Origin: Batkoa obscura
Lineage: Eukaryota > Entomophthoromycota > Entomophthoromycetes > Entomophthorales > Batkoaceae
Assembly: GCA_030770535.1 (NCBI GenBank)
Contig: JASVEC010000013.1
Span: 62,001 to 126,000, forward strand
DNA: 64,000 nt
Reading direction: 5' to 3'
Each line of letters starts with the position of its first letter. Positions within the stretch are counted from its first letter, which is position 1. The position numbers and the translations under genes were made by a program. Below, in pieces: positions 1 to 11,612 of this stretch. The notes below the pieces were generated by a model, which was not told where the DNA came from, did not search any database, and saw only the letters and a list, made by a program, of their open reading frames with translations.

Positions 1-62
1 TCTACATATTGGAATATCTCTTCCAATAAAATATCGGACGATTGATTAAATTTGATTGACAT
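1..62 (-). CDS. F-box protein, 5' end only (leaves window)
   Basis: On the minus strand an ATG at 62 opens a frame starting MSIKFNQSSDILLEEIFQYV, which runs off the left edge. The pattern hydrophobic-xx-ILLEEIF is the first helix of an F-box, the domain that binds Skp1 in SCF ubiquitin ligases. Three other copies of this N-terminus lie in the window (near 9661, 20860 and 24110), which supports a real family. Sequence just upstream, around 100-140, resembles sequence upstream of the 20860 copy, so the promoter was duplicated as well. Whether this copy is intact cannot be judged from about 20 codons, and the other three are broken. Confidence 0.5.
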   Translation of the reverse strand, partial: MSIKFNQSSDILLEEIFQYV

Positions 63-672
63 TTTAAATTATAAACGATATAAATGATAGATTGCATAAA
101 GCTATAGTTAAAATTTAAGTTTCTGTAGGTTCAAAGTTCAAGAAATTAAAAACTGTATTTTTTTATGAAAATTTGAAGTGAACTGAACATGACTATGAAT
201 TTTATTGGCTACTAAACTGAGCTTATCCCTTATATTATTCAATTTGCGTAATTAGTAGTTGTTTTTACTTTATTTACTTATAATAAACCATCCCAATACA
301 AATAATATTCATTAGAAAAATAAATACCTATCTTAATATTTAGCTCAATGACTGGTGCTATTCATTTTAATTACAATCTATAACGTCATCATTCAATACT
401 TACACTCTAATATCTTATATAAAATCTATATCGTGATTTTTAGCATTCATCATAAACCAATTCGCTTTTTAAAAATAATCTAGCTTTTATTCAAGCTATA
501 ATATAATCCAATACTAAAGGTTTTCATAATATAGAACAAATAATACTGTAATAATTAAGCATTCAAACATACAAAAATAAATAAAAAAATAGAAAGATAC
601 AATGTATCCACATTTAATGCAGACCACTGAAGGTTAAGCGTAATTACAGAAGACACTACCTTGAGCCTGTTG

Positions 673-1020
673 TTAACAACGAGTTCCTGGTCTATATGGA
701 CGAAGGATATAATTTCGTTGATCACAAGTGTAAAACCTGCCAGTATAGTTATCACAAAACATAGCACCTTCACGACAGTCTCTAGCATAGTTTCCCGAAT
801 TATCCCACCAACTCTTTCGTGGATCCTTTAACACTTTGATTCCTAAATTCTTTGTTACACTTCTTGTCCACTCAGGCTTTACTCTCCCACTATCGTGCTT
901 AACAGGGCCATGGTTACACACAGGTTCAACTTCATACTGACTACAGTATTTCTCAATGGATCTACGAAGCCCAAAGGTAGGAGCAACGGTAATAAGTAAA
1001 AGAATAAGAGTAAACTTCAT
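673..1020 (-). CDS. Small secreted six-cysteine protein
   Basis: The 115-residue product starts at ATG 1020; a longer frame to 1032 would need a TTG start. Residues 1-17 (MKFTLILLLITVAPTFG) form a clear signal peptide. The mature part has six cysteines (YCSQ, PVCN, RDCR, MFCD, YTCD and a C-terminal TRC), an even number that suits three disulfides, plus many charged and aromatic residues. I do not recognise a named family; an effector-like or cell-wall-associated secreted protein is possible but unproven. A broken paralogue lies at about 21990-22276 on the same strand. Both sit upstream of an F-box gene start, so the pair was duplicated as a block. Confidence 0.6.
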   Translation of the reverse strand: MKFTLILLLITVAPTFGLRRSIEKYCSQYEVEPVCNHGPVKHDSGRVKPEWTRSVTKNLGIKVLKDPRKSWWDNSGNYARDCREGAMFCDNYTGRFYTCDQRNYILRPYRPGTRC

Positions 1021-1350
1021 TTTGTTTATCAAATTTTAACAACAATAATAATCGCTTTTCTTCTTCTTTATATATTGTGGTTATATCTCACTTATAGCTA
1101 TTATTTTGTATAGTATAGAGTAAATTTTAAGATTTGATTTCATTTCCCTTTCTTAAGAATCTAATTTTTTAAATTATTATAATATATTTTTGTATATGCT
1201 ACATTAAATTATGGTTTATAGGTGGAAAATAATGATCTTACTATGGTCATTATAAAATTTTGGTTTTTTTAAAATAGCGCTGTTAATTTGAGCTCCTGAG
1301 GCATTTATATAACATCAGGCCATTTCTACTTACTTTACAAATTATACAAA

Positions 1351-1450
1351 TGGGGATATATTTTTTTGTTCAAGAATTTACTAACAATCTTCCCGCTCAA
1401 ATAGCGCTTAAAAATGGAAAAAGTGATGAAACTAAAAAAACAGTCCCAAA
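1351..1450 (+). mobile_element. Family A MITE-like element, copy 1
   Basis: This is about 100 bp of the recurrent element. The left end reads TGGGGATATATTTTTTTG, the core CCGCTCAAATAGCGCTTAAAA, and the right end GTGATGAAACTAAAAAAAC then a degraded TIR. Defined by comparison with the other copies in the window. Confidence 0.65.
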
Positions 1451-2177
1451 TAAAACTTTTAAGGTTTAAATGTGAGTATAAAGCTTAATAAAAGAATTAA
1501 GACAAGTTGCACTATTGTATAGTTACTTTAATTATTTATAGGTTGACAGACAGAGTGATTGAAAAAATAGATACAGGTACATGAACTGTACATCTATTTA
1601 TATCTTTTATTATATATGCTTTATTCTATATGCCTACCCTTTTAAAGGCAACTTACAAATATACTATTTTAAGAAATTTACAGTTTTAAGTGAATTTATG
1701 TAGGAAATAATATAATGCAGATCCAAGAGGAGGTTAAAAATTTTAAATAATAAGATATAAAAAAACCGAGATTCAATATATAATTTTTTTTCCACAGGTA
1801 TAATTTATAGATCTTAATTGATATACATACCAAGTATTATATTAACTGAAAGGCTTGCCACTAAGATATAGTTGAGTACAAATATGAAACAACTATGTTG
1901 CGTTACATTTTGTAAAATAATTTTTGGCAAAAATCATAACACTTTAAACTATATCTCAACAATAAATAATTCAATAAATATTAAAATTAGTCTATATACT
2001 ACTTGTAAGCTACGAATGATATTTGTGTAAAAAGAGTTGAGCCTTGTATTGTTGTGTGCTTTATATTTATCTTATTTTAATCCAATTTGATACAATTCAG
2101 AGGGCAGCTTTATTTTTCAAGATACTAAATTAATAGTTTTATTAATATAAAATTTGATATATATAGTATCTTCAACC

Positions 2178-2400
2178 TATTACGATTATATCAAGGAAAA
2201 TATTTGAACACACCAATATAACCTTTTTTCAATTATGATTCACAATGAAAGTAAACAAAGTATAATAACTTGTAGTGAAAATTATTAAATTATAACTATT
2301 TTACATTGTAGTATTTCATTTTGTTTACTTTCATTTTGAATCATTATTGAAAAAGTTTGCATCGATATATTCGAATATTTTTCTTGATATAATCGTAATA
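2178..2400. mobile_element. Long hairpin, MITE-like (element C)
   Basis: An imperfect palindrome of about 223 bp. The left arm (about 2178-2262) starts TATTACGATTATATCAAG, and the right arm (about 2316-2400) ends with its exact reverse complement. The arms are around 85 bp long with roughly a dozen mismatches by eye, and about 50 bp of loop lies between them. No reading frame of note. It looks like a non-autonomous inverted-repeat element or a foldback; only one copy is seen here. Confidence 0.6.
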
Positions 2401-2782
2401 GGGCGACTATGTTACCTTTTTGATCTCATGTTTTATTGAACAAAAAGTAAAAAAGTGTTGAAACAAAAAGAAGTTTCTGTATAAAATTGTTTTGATAGCT
2501 TGTTGTAACTTACTCATACTATTGCTAAAATACCAATTGGATAAAATTTATATATGATATAATATAGAATATAATAGATAATAACAGAGCTAAACAACTA
2601 TAAATATTTTTATAATGTTATATTAATTAGTGATAGTAAGTATCATTTATATACCATCCCTAAATGTTGATTGACAGTATGTTTAGCATTTTGGCTAGAT
2701 TTATTTATCTTGAGTCAATAATTAACTTTTAAATATTTTTTATTTTAATTTTTTATTAATAGAAAATTTTAGTGCACTTAGA

Positions 2783-4090
2783 TTAGTGTTTAGCACTAGT
2801 AGCATCACCAACTTTAACGAGATCAACAAGGGTTATTACTGAATCTATTGAACCAAGGATAAGTCCTAAGAGACCAACAATAACAACAACAACAGTTAGT
2901 ATATATTCCCAAATAGGACGATTTCTCCATCCAAAGAGTTTATAATGACAAGCAACGGGGACTAAAAACACAATTAAACAATTTGAAATAGCGCCTACTA
3001 AGGACATAAGGGCAGAGAAATAGGGTACAAACATAGCAATAACAGTCAAAATAGCTCCAATGATAGCTCTCAAAATTACACGAAGAACAAATTCTCTTGA
3101 GGCTGAGATATACTTACGATCTATTTTTAACAAATTTTCTTGTTCTAAAGAAAAGGAACAAATGTAAATAGGAGCTGCAAGGATAACATGTAAAGTAATG
3201 AGTACTTTAGCAATGACTGATGCGGCTCCTTGTGGAAGGGAGTCTAAAATAGGTGATTTCACGTCGTTACCATAGTATAAATACCCTGTAATACCTATCA
3301 AAAGGTACATAAAAGTAATGCTTCCAACTGCAAACATCATCACTTTATTCCATGATTTTGGATGACGCATACTACCTTCAACATGTGGATAGACGACGTT
3401 GCCACCATAAGAGAAAGCTATAGTTGCAAGAGAAAGTGGAATGCCTCGCCATATAGCAACTTCAGTAACTGGAGGTGGATGATTTGGGCTATTGTATTGA
3501 ATACCACCACCAACCGCAACACAGAAAACAACTACCAATGTACAGAAGGCACCAAAAGCAGCTAAAATGGCGACTTCCTTTAAACTTTTAAGAACTGCAG
3601 AAGGTACAGTAATTATAACACCAGCTATAAGGATCCATACCCTGAGTCCAAGTATATCATTGCCATTATTAAAATCGCTTATCAAACTGCTTATAGTCTT
3701 ACCAGTTAACAAAATATAGATACAAGCGGCTGAAAGACTAATAGAATAGTGAAAAACTTTGACAAAATACCTTCCGAATTTTCCAAATGCAGCCTCACCT
3801 ACATCTGGGAATTCTTCCAATCGTTGGTTTGGTTTATAATAAAGACATTCGATTAAAAGTCTACTTGTGTAGATTGCAATAAAAGCGGTTAGCACAAAGA
3901 AAACAAGGGAGATCCAGCCACCTTGCTTTACAGCATAGGGAAGACCGAGTGTACCAGTTCCAGCAACGACACAAACAATATTCACATAAGCTCCAAAACT
4001 GGAACCGGTTCTGTGATCGTCTTTTGCAATACTATGGATGGATGCAACATCGTCAATCTCGAATTGAGATTTGGTTACTTTATCAGACAT
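2783..4090 (-). CDS. AVT-type amino-acid transporter
   Basis: The 435-residue multi-span membrane protein starts at ATG 4090. After a hydrophilic N-tail of about 33 residues (MSDKVTKSQFEIDDVASIHS...) the sequence SFGAYVNIVCVVAGTGTLGL matches the first helix of the amino acid/auxin permease family (Aa_trans), whose unwound GxGxLGLP region binds substrate. About ten or eleven hydrophobic segments follow, and length and order fit fungal AVT proteins, which move neutral amino acids across the vacuolar membrane. AVT3/4-like export and plasma-membrane import cannot be told apart from sequence alone. The gene appears uninterrupted and stands alone between spacers. Confidence 0.88.
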   Translation of the reverse strand: MSDKVTKSQFEIDDVASIHSIAKDDHRTGSSFGAYVNIVCVVAGTGTLGLPYAVKQGGWISLVFFVLTAFIAIYTSRLLIECLYYKPNQRLEEFPDVGEAAFGKFGRYFVKVFHYSISLSAACIYILLTGKTISSLISDFNNGNDILGLRVWILIAGVIITVPSAVLKSLKEVAILAAFGAFCTLVVVFCVAVGGGIQYNSPNHPPPVTEVAIWRGIPLSLATIAFSYGGNVVYPHVEGSMRHPKSWNKVMMFAVGSITFMYLLIGITGYLYYGNDVKSPILDSLPQGAASVIAKVLITLHVILAAPIYICSFSLEQENLLKIDRKYISASREFVLRVILRAIIGAILTVIAMFVPYFSALMSLVGAISNCLIVFLVPVACHYKLFGWRNRPIWEYILTVVVVIVGLLGLILGSIDSVITLVDLVKVGDATSAKH

Positions 4091-6294
4091 TATCAAATTT
4101 AAAGTGATAGATATGAGTTATTAGGAGAAGATGTAAAATAAACAAAAAGTCTAGGAATATAGGGAGAGCTGTAGTTAGTAGCTCAAAAGGAAATCAGTTA
4201 ACGTAGGAATTTACTTAATAGAAATTCCTTGAAAGAAAAAAATTAAAAAAATATAAATTAATTTGAACTAATTTATAGTGGTTTTTATATTTTCGAAACT
4301 TTATTGGAAATCATGCTTATACTATTTAAAGAATAAAATATACTCTAAAAAAAGGCAAATTGTCATATAACCTTTATCAAGCTGATGCACATGATATTTA
4401 TTAGAGTCAATTAATGAAATTATTAAAATAAAAATAAAACTCAAATAAAATGTTTAACCAAACTTTGTTATAAAATCTATATTCATTATATTGGATCTTA
4501 GCTTTATATAGATTCTATTTTATCATTGATGACCTTTAAGGTGACTCAAGTAAAACATTTCTCGCTATAAGCCCATTAATACACTTACATTTCCTTTATT
4601 TTATTAATTGAGTATATTAAATATATTTCAATTAATATAATAAATCTACTATACTATTAGTAAATACAAGATTGGTATAAAAAGATGGATAAAAATGAGG
4701 TTATTTAAATAGAATATGAATTGATATCTTAGTACAATCAGCACTTATATAAAGCTTAAAAACATTACAAATTATTAAAGAAATTTATGGGTTAATTTTA
4801 GTGAGACCCTGAGGGAAATAGTCAGGGGTTTCAAAAGGTTAAGCTACAGAATTTAAATAAATGAATATCACTTGGCCATAAAACTCATAAGGTAAATGGA
4901 TAACATGACTGAAAAAAAACAAAAAAAGAAAGTTGTTGTTTCAAATGTGACTAGGTTCTTCTTTAAAATTAATTGAGCTAAAAATAAACAATCGCTTTGA
5001 CATCTTGACACTTACACCACCTTACTCTACTAATTTGGGACACATTCGGATAATAGCGGTCAAATTTGGCAGAATACTATATCAATTACGTCAGGATTGA
5101 TAAGAAAGTAATATATTACTTTAATAGGCTTTTTTTTTACTTGTTATCACTTTTAAGAACATAATTATAATGTAAATGAATATTACTAATTCTCTAAATT
5201 TTCTAACCAAAGTTCAACTTTTGCGTAAGTAAAATAAAAAATCAAAGCTTTTATCTAGAGATAATAATAATAAACTGTGAAAAATTCTATCGTACCATTA
5301 TATTTCAGAACAAAATGATATAAAATAATAAATATTTGGTTTTTACAGCTAAGCCCCATATCATGTATCATTAATTTTTAATTTAAGCATTATTTAAAAT
5401 GTTTGATTTCTAAACTTTATTAGAAATATAATGTTGGCATACAAATCATTTCCAAAATGTTTATAATATTCTATATTCTGATCATATATAAGTTACGGTA
5501 TAAATTAAAGTATAAATTAACCTGCGTATTCTATTGTCTCTAAGCTATATTTTTTATTAAAATAGCTAAAATCGTAAGTCTTTATTTAAAGTATTATTTA
5601 AATTTAAAATATAAAACTTAATTTAAGTTTAAAATAATTTAGACTAAAGTTTTTGAACATAAAGACTATTATAATTAAAATAAAAACTAGAAATTTCCAA
5701 AGTTTATGTAAAATATATTGAAAAAAGTGATAACGTACATCTGAGTGAGTGAATAACAATAGCAAGTTGAGAAACTTGCTCGAATTTCTAATGAAGTTGA
5801 TCAATTTTCAATATCAACAATTATATGGGGTGCTTTTTTAGTTTCATCACTTTTTACATTTTTAAGCGCTATTTGGGTGGAAAAGTTATTAGTAAAATTC
5901 TTAAACAAAAGAATACATCCCCATATATAATCTCTAGTTTATTGTCGTAATCCAGCTATCCAGATGTATATTAATTGAAATATAAGCCCATTAAAATATA
6001 TAATTTTCATACCTTGTCTTAGTTAAAAGATCTCGTATGATTTTTATACTTTGAGTACATGTATTTGAATTTAAAATAAAATTTAAAGTATTTACAAAGA
6101 TTGTATAAAATAAAACATAATCTAAAGCTATACACAATACTTAAACCTAAATAACAACTAGTAAATTGGGGATATTGATTTGCTTCATAGCAGCTATAGA
6201 ACAGGGATTTAAATATCTTTATTTTAAATTAAACGAAAAATAGCTTTATTTAAAAAAAGCGAAATGTAAGATATCAAAGTAAATAGCAACTATA
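4091..6294. other. Spacer, one family A element
   Basis: About 2.2 kb with no convincing gene in either strand. Short open stretches such as 5604-5804 are lysine/leucine/phenylalanine-rich products of AT-rich DNA and have no domain. The one recognisable item is the family A element at 5823-5928. Confidence 0.6.
5823..5928 (-). mobile_element. Family A MITE-like element, copy 2
   Basis: A nearly complete ~105-bp copy in reverse orientation. It begins ATATGGGGTGCTTTTTTAG, has the core AAGCGCTATTTGGGTGGAAA, and ends ACATCCCCATAT. TA dinucleotides flank both ends, compatible with TA target duplication. Confidence 0.75.
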
Positions 6295-8091
6295 TTATAC
6301 AATTATAGAATATTTTTCCAAAAAATGAAACTTTTGCAAGTCTTCTTCTATAAGCTCGATTGCATATCCACTATCTTCAAAATAATGAGTTTTATCTCTA
6401 TCTCTTTTAATCCAATAAATTAATTGTTGAACTTTACTATAAATTATTTCATTTTGTGCTTCTATAAAGTGCAACTGTGATAAGGCATTAAGATAAAAGT
6501 AAACAGTTGGAAGTAAATCAAAGGAAGTATTGAATATAATCCAAGGACATTCATCATCAATATCATTACGATTAAATAAAGTAGAAAACAAATCCCATAA
6601 TTTATCTGTCGTTTCTAATCCAATTGTCCATAGCCAGGAATATAATAGTGGATGAGAACATGGACTTATATAAGAAAGAGGATCAATGATATAAAGTTTA
6701 GTATTTAAAAACATAAAATAACCAGAAGAGCCTAATGACGAAGTATCATCTGATTGTAGTACACCATATGATTTAATGTTAGCAAGCTGCTTTGAGGATA
6801 AAAATCGAAAACTTTTGTAATTTATTGATACATTATTTATATCTTTATCTAATTCATCAATCATTTTTAATATACTATTGACATCAAAATAAAACCTATC
6901 AATCGGGTATATATTCGAATTCTTTTTTAGCATATTCCTTTCATTAAGATACGATTGTAAAACGTGAAAATAACAAGCTAGTGCTCTTGAATAATAGGAT
7001 GACTCAAAAGACTGAGCATTATTGATACTGGGGACCATAGCACTTGTATTAATACTTTTCAACATACTTCTTATATTTATCTTTTTGGTTTTATTAATAC
7101 CTAATCTAGGCATAGTAGGCAAACTAATTGCTTTGTCTCTAATATGGCTCAAAGGGGTTACTTTGTTATAGTTTAAATCTAAAGGATATACAGGTAAATA
7201 CGATAAACTAATATAAAAAACCACAATAAGTTCCCATAACTTGTCTTTTAATGAATCTTCAAACATATTTTTTGTGAACGAATCTGTAATTTCTTCTCTT
7301 TCTTCCGGTAATATTTGTAACATTTGTGCCATCCTTATTGCCTGTCCTAAATAGATATTGGCCAATGAATAATTATTTGTATATAAATATTCTCCAGAAA
7401 TTAAAGTAATTGCAATCACATCATCTAAGCTTGGATCATTATAACTTTGAATCATCATATTTTGAATATCCTTAGTGCCATTAAGCAATATTTGTTTATA
7501 CTCCTTTGGAAGTTCAATCAAACTCAATATTGATTGCATAAGAATAGATTTTAATAAACTTGGTTCTCTTTTTCTAAATATATTTCCCAACACTGGAGCT
7601 GTAAACCATAGCTCATCTGGGTCTAAATATTGATAATAAATATTAATAAAACATACCAAAAGCTCTGAAGGCATTAGCCCATCTATTTTATTTGGAGTGA
7701 TATACAACTCTCTTTCCGGAGAAGAACATATACAATTGCTCATGCGCATCATCTTTTGACTATTTTTTATTGCCTTTGTATAGTATGATATACCATTTTC
7801 AAAATAAGCTATAAATTTTAATTCTGCATTTCGATTTTTTTTTTTCTGTAACTGACTTTGTTTTGGTCTATCCATCAATCCCTTTAAACCTTTTTTCCTA
7901 TCCAAACATTCCTTTGACCATTTTAGATAGCTTTTTATTAAACCACTAAACTCATTAGTCGGATAGGCCAATATACTACTCTTTATACTAGAAAAAATTT
8001 TCGTTAGTTCCTTTTCAATTTCATTGATCCTTTCAATAGCTTTAAACCTATACGACTCTTTATATATTTTTAATTCTTCATTTTGGTCCAT
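6295..8091 (-). CDS. Zinc-cluster-less regulator-like protein, paralogue 1
   Basis: A 598-residue single-exon protein. The first ~110 residues are basic and helical (KWSKECLDRKKGLKGL). From about residue 140 the pattern PSELLVCFINIYYQYLDPDELWF, then SLANIYLGQAIRMAQMLQIL and LWELIVVFY, resembles the middle-homology (Fungal_trans) region of Zn2Cys6 regulators, but no CX2CX6C cluster is seen in the protein or just upstream. The conserved C-terminal block contains DPLSYISPCSHPLLYSWLWTIGLE. The paralogue at 11613-13382 shares all these blocks, so the fold is under constraint. A DNA-binding role is not supported. It may be a cofactor or a derived regulator that has lost its zinc cluster. Function unknown. 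Confidence 0.65.
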   Translation of the reverse strand: MDQNEELKIYKESYRFKAIERINEIEKELTKIFSSIKSSILAYPTNEFSGLIKSYLKWSKECLDRKKGLKGLMDRPKQSQLQKKKNRNAELKFIAYFENGISYYTKAIKNSQKMMRMSNCICSSPERELYITPNKIDGLMPSELLVCFINIYYQYLDPDELWFTAPVLGNIFRKREPSLLKSILMQSILSLIELPKEYKQILLNGTKDIQNMMIQSYNDPSLDDVIAITLISGEYLYTNNYSLANIYLGQAIRMAQMLQILPEEREEITDSFTKNMFEDSLKDKLWELIVVFYISLSYLPVYPLDLNYNKVTPLSHIRDKAISLPTMPRLGINKTKKINIRSMLKSINTSAMVPSINNAQSFESSYYSRALACYFHVLQSYLNERNMLKKNSNIYPIDRFYFDVNSILKMIDELDKDINNVSINYKSFRFLSSKQLANIKSYGVLQSDDTSSLGSSGYFMFLNTKLYIIDPLSYISPCSHPLLYSWLWTIGLETTDKLWDLFSTLFNRNDIDDECPWIIFNTSFDLLPTVYFYLNALSQLHFIEAQNEIIYSKVQQLIYWIKRDRDKTHYFEDSGYAIELIEEDLQKFHFLEKYSIIV

Positions 8092-9657
8092 AGAATATGT
8101 TCTTTATGTAATGTCGAAGATGTTGGCTTATGTGATTGATAAATTTAAGTTTAGGAATAGAGCTAATCAAATCATGAATCCATATATTTTTCTTGAGCTC
8201 TTGCAAAATTTGTAATTAGCACAAATACTGCGAAGCTGTTTTTTGTTTCAGCATTACATTATAAAAGGTTTTAAATTTTGTATTTCATAAAAAACATTCA
8301 TATACAGATTTTGTAGATTTAAGCCTAAATTAAACTGGAAAATTATTTATAGCTATAGGTTTTTAAATGTGCCCATTTATACATCATCATTGAAAGCGTA
8401 AGGATCTTAAACAAATTTGTAAATATCTTTGAAATAAACATATACAATTGTTTTTTAGTGTTACTCCGTCTTTTAACCATTAAATATTTAAATATAAACT
8501 TCACAATAGAGCAATTCATCATAAAATTTTAAAGTTTTTTAATAAATTTAAACCTTAAAAGTCTTGTTTTTATGATTTATAAAGTAAACAGAAATAGTTT
8601 AATGTTGTATAAGTGCTTAAATACACCCTGATTTATAGTACCTCCGCTTCAAGAAGAAATCTTTCCATTCATAATAGCTATACCAAAGTGAATGCTTTTT
8701 GACTATAAAACCAATTTTATGACCAATGTAAAATAAATAGCAGCAATTTGATATATTAAATTTCCAGGGAAAATAATATTATACGGAATTTTCTCGGCTT
8801 TGTATAAAGTAACAACTACAAGCAGGACAAAGCTATAGTATATAAAGAAAAAAAATGATTGTCACAATTATTATGTTATTTACAAATCATATAGGAATGA
8901 GTCACTTGGGGTGCATTTTTAACAGTAAGGTTATATAGCATTCTGTAGTTAAATAGAGTCAAAAGCTATCAGCAAAAAACTATCAATAGAATACCATATA
9001 AAAAAAGAAAAGTTATGTTAAGAGAGATTTAAACCTAAACTAGTGATAACTAAAGTTAAGTTGTTATTGGTTAGAATTGTAGCTATTATAGATTATTTGC
9101 ACTGAAATGCCTGTAACTATTCTTTGAGTCGCTCTAATTTTGATCTAGTGTTCACCATTTCAAATACGATTATTTCAATATAAATATCTATTAACTTATA
9201 ATATATCTTTTAAATCAGTTACATTTTTATAAGTATCTGCTGCTTTTGGAAAATGAGTTAATTTTTGCTAAGAGAGACACTATGAAGTATATAGAACTTG
9301 TGCAAATTATAGTGTCACGCATATATCAAAAAAATATATACAAATTGTGGTTCAAGAAAAAGCATCAATTACTAAACAAACCGCGGCAAATAATTTATTT
9401 ATTCTGAGAACATTATTGTAACAAAATGGTTTATCATAAATAAAGGAATTAAAAGAACTACTGATTGCGTAAATTGAATAGTAAAAAAGAAAGTCACCGA
9501 ATCGAATACCCAATCAAATTTCAAAGCCACAATTAACAACAGCCTTATAAATTTTTAATTAAATTTTAAATTTACCTTTTTAAACTTTTCAAGCCTCGGA
9601 AATTTCAATTTCAATTTAGTTCCTTCAGTTTTTATTTAACATCAGTTGTAATTTAAA
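8092..9657. other. Spacer, nothing recognised
   Basis: About 1.6 kb of AT-rich DNA between two divergent units. I see no gene, RNA or element that repeats elsewhere in the window. The first part presumably carries the promoter of the 598-residue protein gene. Confidence 0.5.
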
Positions 9658-10803
9658 ATGCCAACACACTTTGAGTATTTACCTGATATAGTGTTAGAGG
9701 ACATATTCAAACTACTAGAGCCAAATAAATTGGTGGGTTTACGTTTTTAAGTAAATATTTATTTAGGGTTGTAAATAGGGTTATTTAACGAAACTTAACT
9801 TATTCACGCTATAGCGAATCTAGGTTTAGTAAATATCAAAAAAAGTTTATCAAAGAAAATGGGGCTTTGATGAAACATTTATATATGAAAACGAAATTCA
9901 ATTGATAAATTATTGTCCAAATATTATATCTATAAATTATAGTAGTTATGATTATTATAATTATAATAAGAAAGATATCAAGATTAATTTACCAAAGTCA
10001 AAGAAAACAGTCTTCAATTCTATAAATCATAGATAACTACTAAAACAATTTGAAGACTATTTAAATCAACTTGAATCATTTGAATTTAAGGCTAGTCGCA
10101 TAAATATTGAAGAAGTTATTCAATATCTAAGTCCAAGTAGATTAAAATCACTCAAATTAGTTTCCAATTCTTCATTATATATTAATGAAATAGATGTTAT
10201 TAAAATAAAGTTTAATAAGTTAAAAATATTACGTTTGACTTCAACTTCAAGTATCTTTACAACTAGTGATTTGAATTCTAGTCTAAATTTTAATTCTAAT
10301 TTAGAGTTATCAATCAAAGGAGATTTAAATGATTACTTTAATATTGATTATTTTGGAGACTTGATGAAATTGAAAAGTATTCAATTAATAGATAAATCTG
10401 AGAATTTTTTTGATAACAAAAAGATAAAATTAATCGAAGGTACTAATATTCAAAGTTTAGAATATTCCCAACCGAGTGCTTTGTTTAATGCTAATTTTTA
10501 AAGCTGTCATCAGTAAAAGTACTTTATACCAAAAATTTATCAAAAGAGATATTGAAGTTAATTTGTAACATACCAAACATTCAAATAATCCGTTGCGATA
10601 GCTTAAATATAACAGCGAGTGGGATCAATGAAATTGAATTGGCTTTATGTAAATGTAATTATGTGAAAAAAGTTTTTATCAGATACTTTAATAAAGCAAC
10701 TAGTGGGTTTAGATCCTTTTTATCTTTGTTCCCAAACCTCAGGGTTATTAAAAGTGATTATTTTAACCTTGAACATAACATAAATACGTTAATTGAGCAT
10801 TAG
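9658..10803 (+). pseudogene. Decayed F-box / repeat protein gene
   Basis: ATG 9658 opens MPTHFEYLPDIVLEDIFKLL, a typical F-box start, but the frame closes within about 30 codons. Homologous sequence continues past it in shifted frames: a stretch ending ENGALMKHL near 9880, then two open stretches, 10235-10501 and 10552-10803, with leucine-rich-repeat-like periodicity. The minus-strand relative at about 22690-24115 aligns along the same order (LNSSLNF...FGDLMKLKSIQL against LNSSFSL...FGDLTKFKSTQL). Relative to the family, a codon for Gln is TAA near 9787 and a one-base shift lies near 9750, with further stops at about 9903 and 10034. An intact relative would be an SCF substrate adaptor. Confidence 0.6.
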
Positions 10804-11612
10804 TTTAATACTCGTTTTTAGCTATGACACCTACCTCAGAAGATACTTATACAGAAACAAACATTGATATTCATTAAAAAACATTCTGGTGTTAAACTGT
10901 ATGAAGTTACAATAGGTTAGTTAGTAATTTGCTATATTTATAATCCAATATAATCATGAGTATTATACAACTTGGTTGATTCACAACTATAGGATGATTG
11001 AATTTATCTACATTAGCATTAATAATACTCTCCAAATACAGCTATTGCTTTCCTACTATTTACTAAGTATTAGATGACTAGCCTAAACTAGTGTTTTTCT
11101 TAAACACTCCTTTATCTCATTTCTGACTATAGGCTTGATTAAATTCAACTTTATAAATAAAATAGCTATAAAATCAGCACTTGTATTTCTGATTTTTATT
11201 CAAAAGAGCAGTTTTATCTATCATCATTCATAATGGTATTATCAATGATAATAGATGCCAGTCCTTAAAAGCAATCATCTAATATAATAGCCTTAAATTA
11301 AAATCGATAACTTATTTGAAACTGATAAAAATGTGTAATTTAGACCTATATTTCAACCCACTGAAGAGAGGAGTTATAAGAAAACATTAGAGCTCTTTAT
11401 ATTCTAAATTCTACAGTTCATTGATTAAAAGCTAGCAACCGCCACGTGATAGTTTTTATTTGGTGAACTGTAAGGTTTGGAATTTAAAGGGTTATAAAAA
11501 AATAAATTATAAAATTATCAATTACAATTATATAACATAGCGATAAAATTCAACAAATATAAAACTACCATTTTATAAATTTTGATTTTTTTTTTATACA
11601 TTCGATTACTTT
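10804..11612. other. Spacer, promoter side of the next gene
   Basis: About 0.8 kb without a recognisable gene. The last ~100 bases before ATG 11613 are A/T-rich and probably hold the core promoter, but no specific site can be called. Confidence 0.5.

Larger units (their letters stand above)
1021..2782. other. Spacer with two palindromic elements
   Basis: No convincing gene is visible in this 1.7-kb AT-rich stretch. It contains one copy of the ~105-bp family A element (about 1351-1450) and the long hairpin at 2178-2400, listed separately. The left part is the promoter side of the small secreted protein gene, and the right end is the 3' side of the amino-acid transporter. Confidence 0.6.

Noticed and set aside
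1865-1965. Apparent hairpin around AGATATAGTTGAG and CTATATCTCAAC
   Set aside because: On close reading the arms are not reverse complements in order; only short words match.
3362-3565. Plus-strand open frame within the transporter
   Set aside because: Antisense shadow of a well-supported gene.
5604-5804. 66-codon minus-strand frame
   Set aside because: Phe/Leu/Ile/Lys-rich chance frame in spacer DNA.
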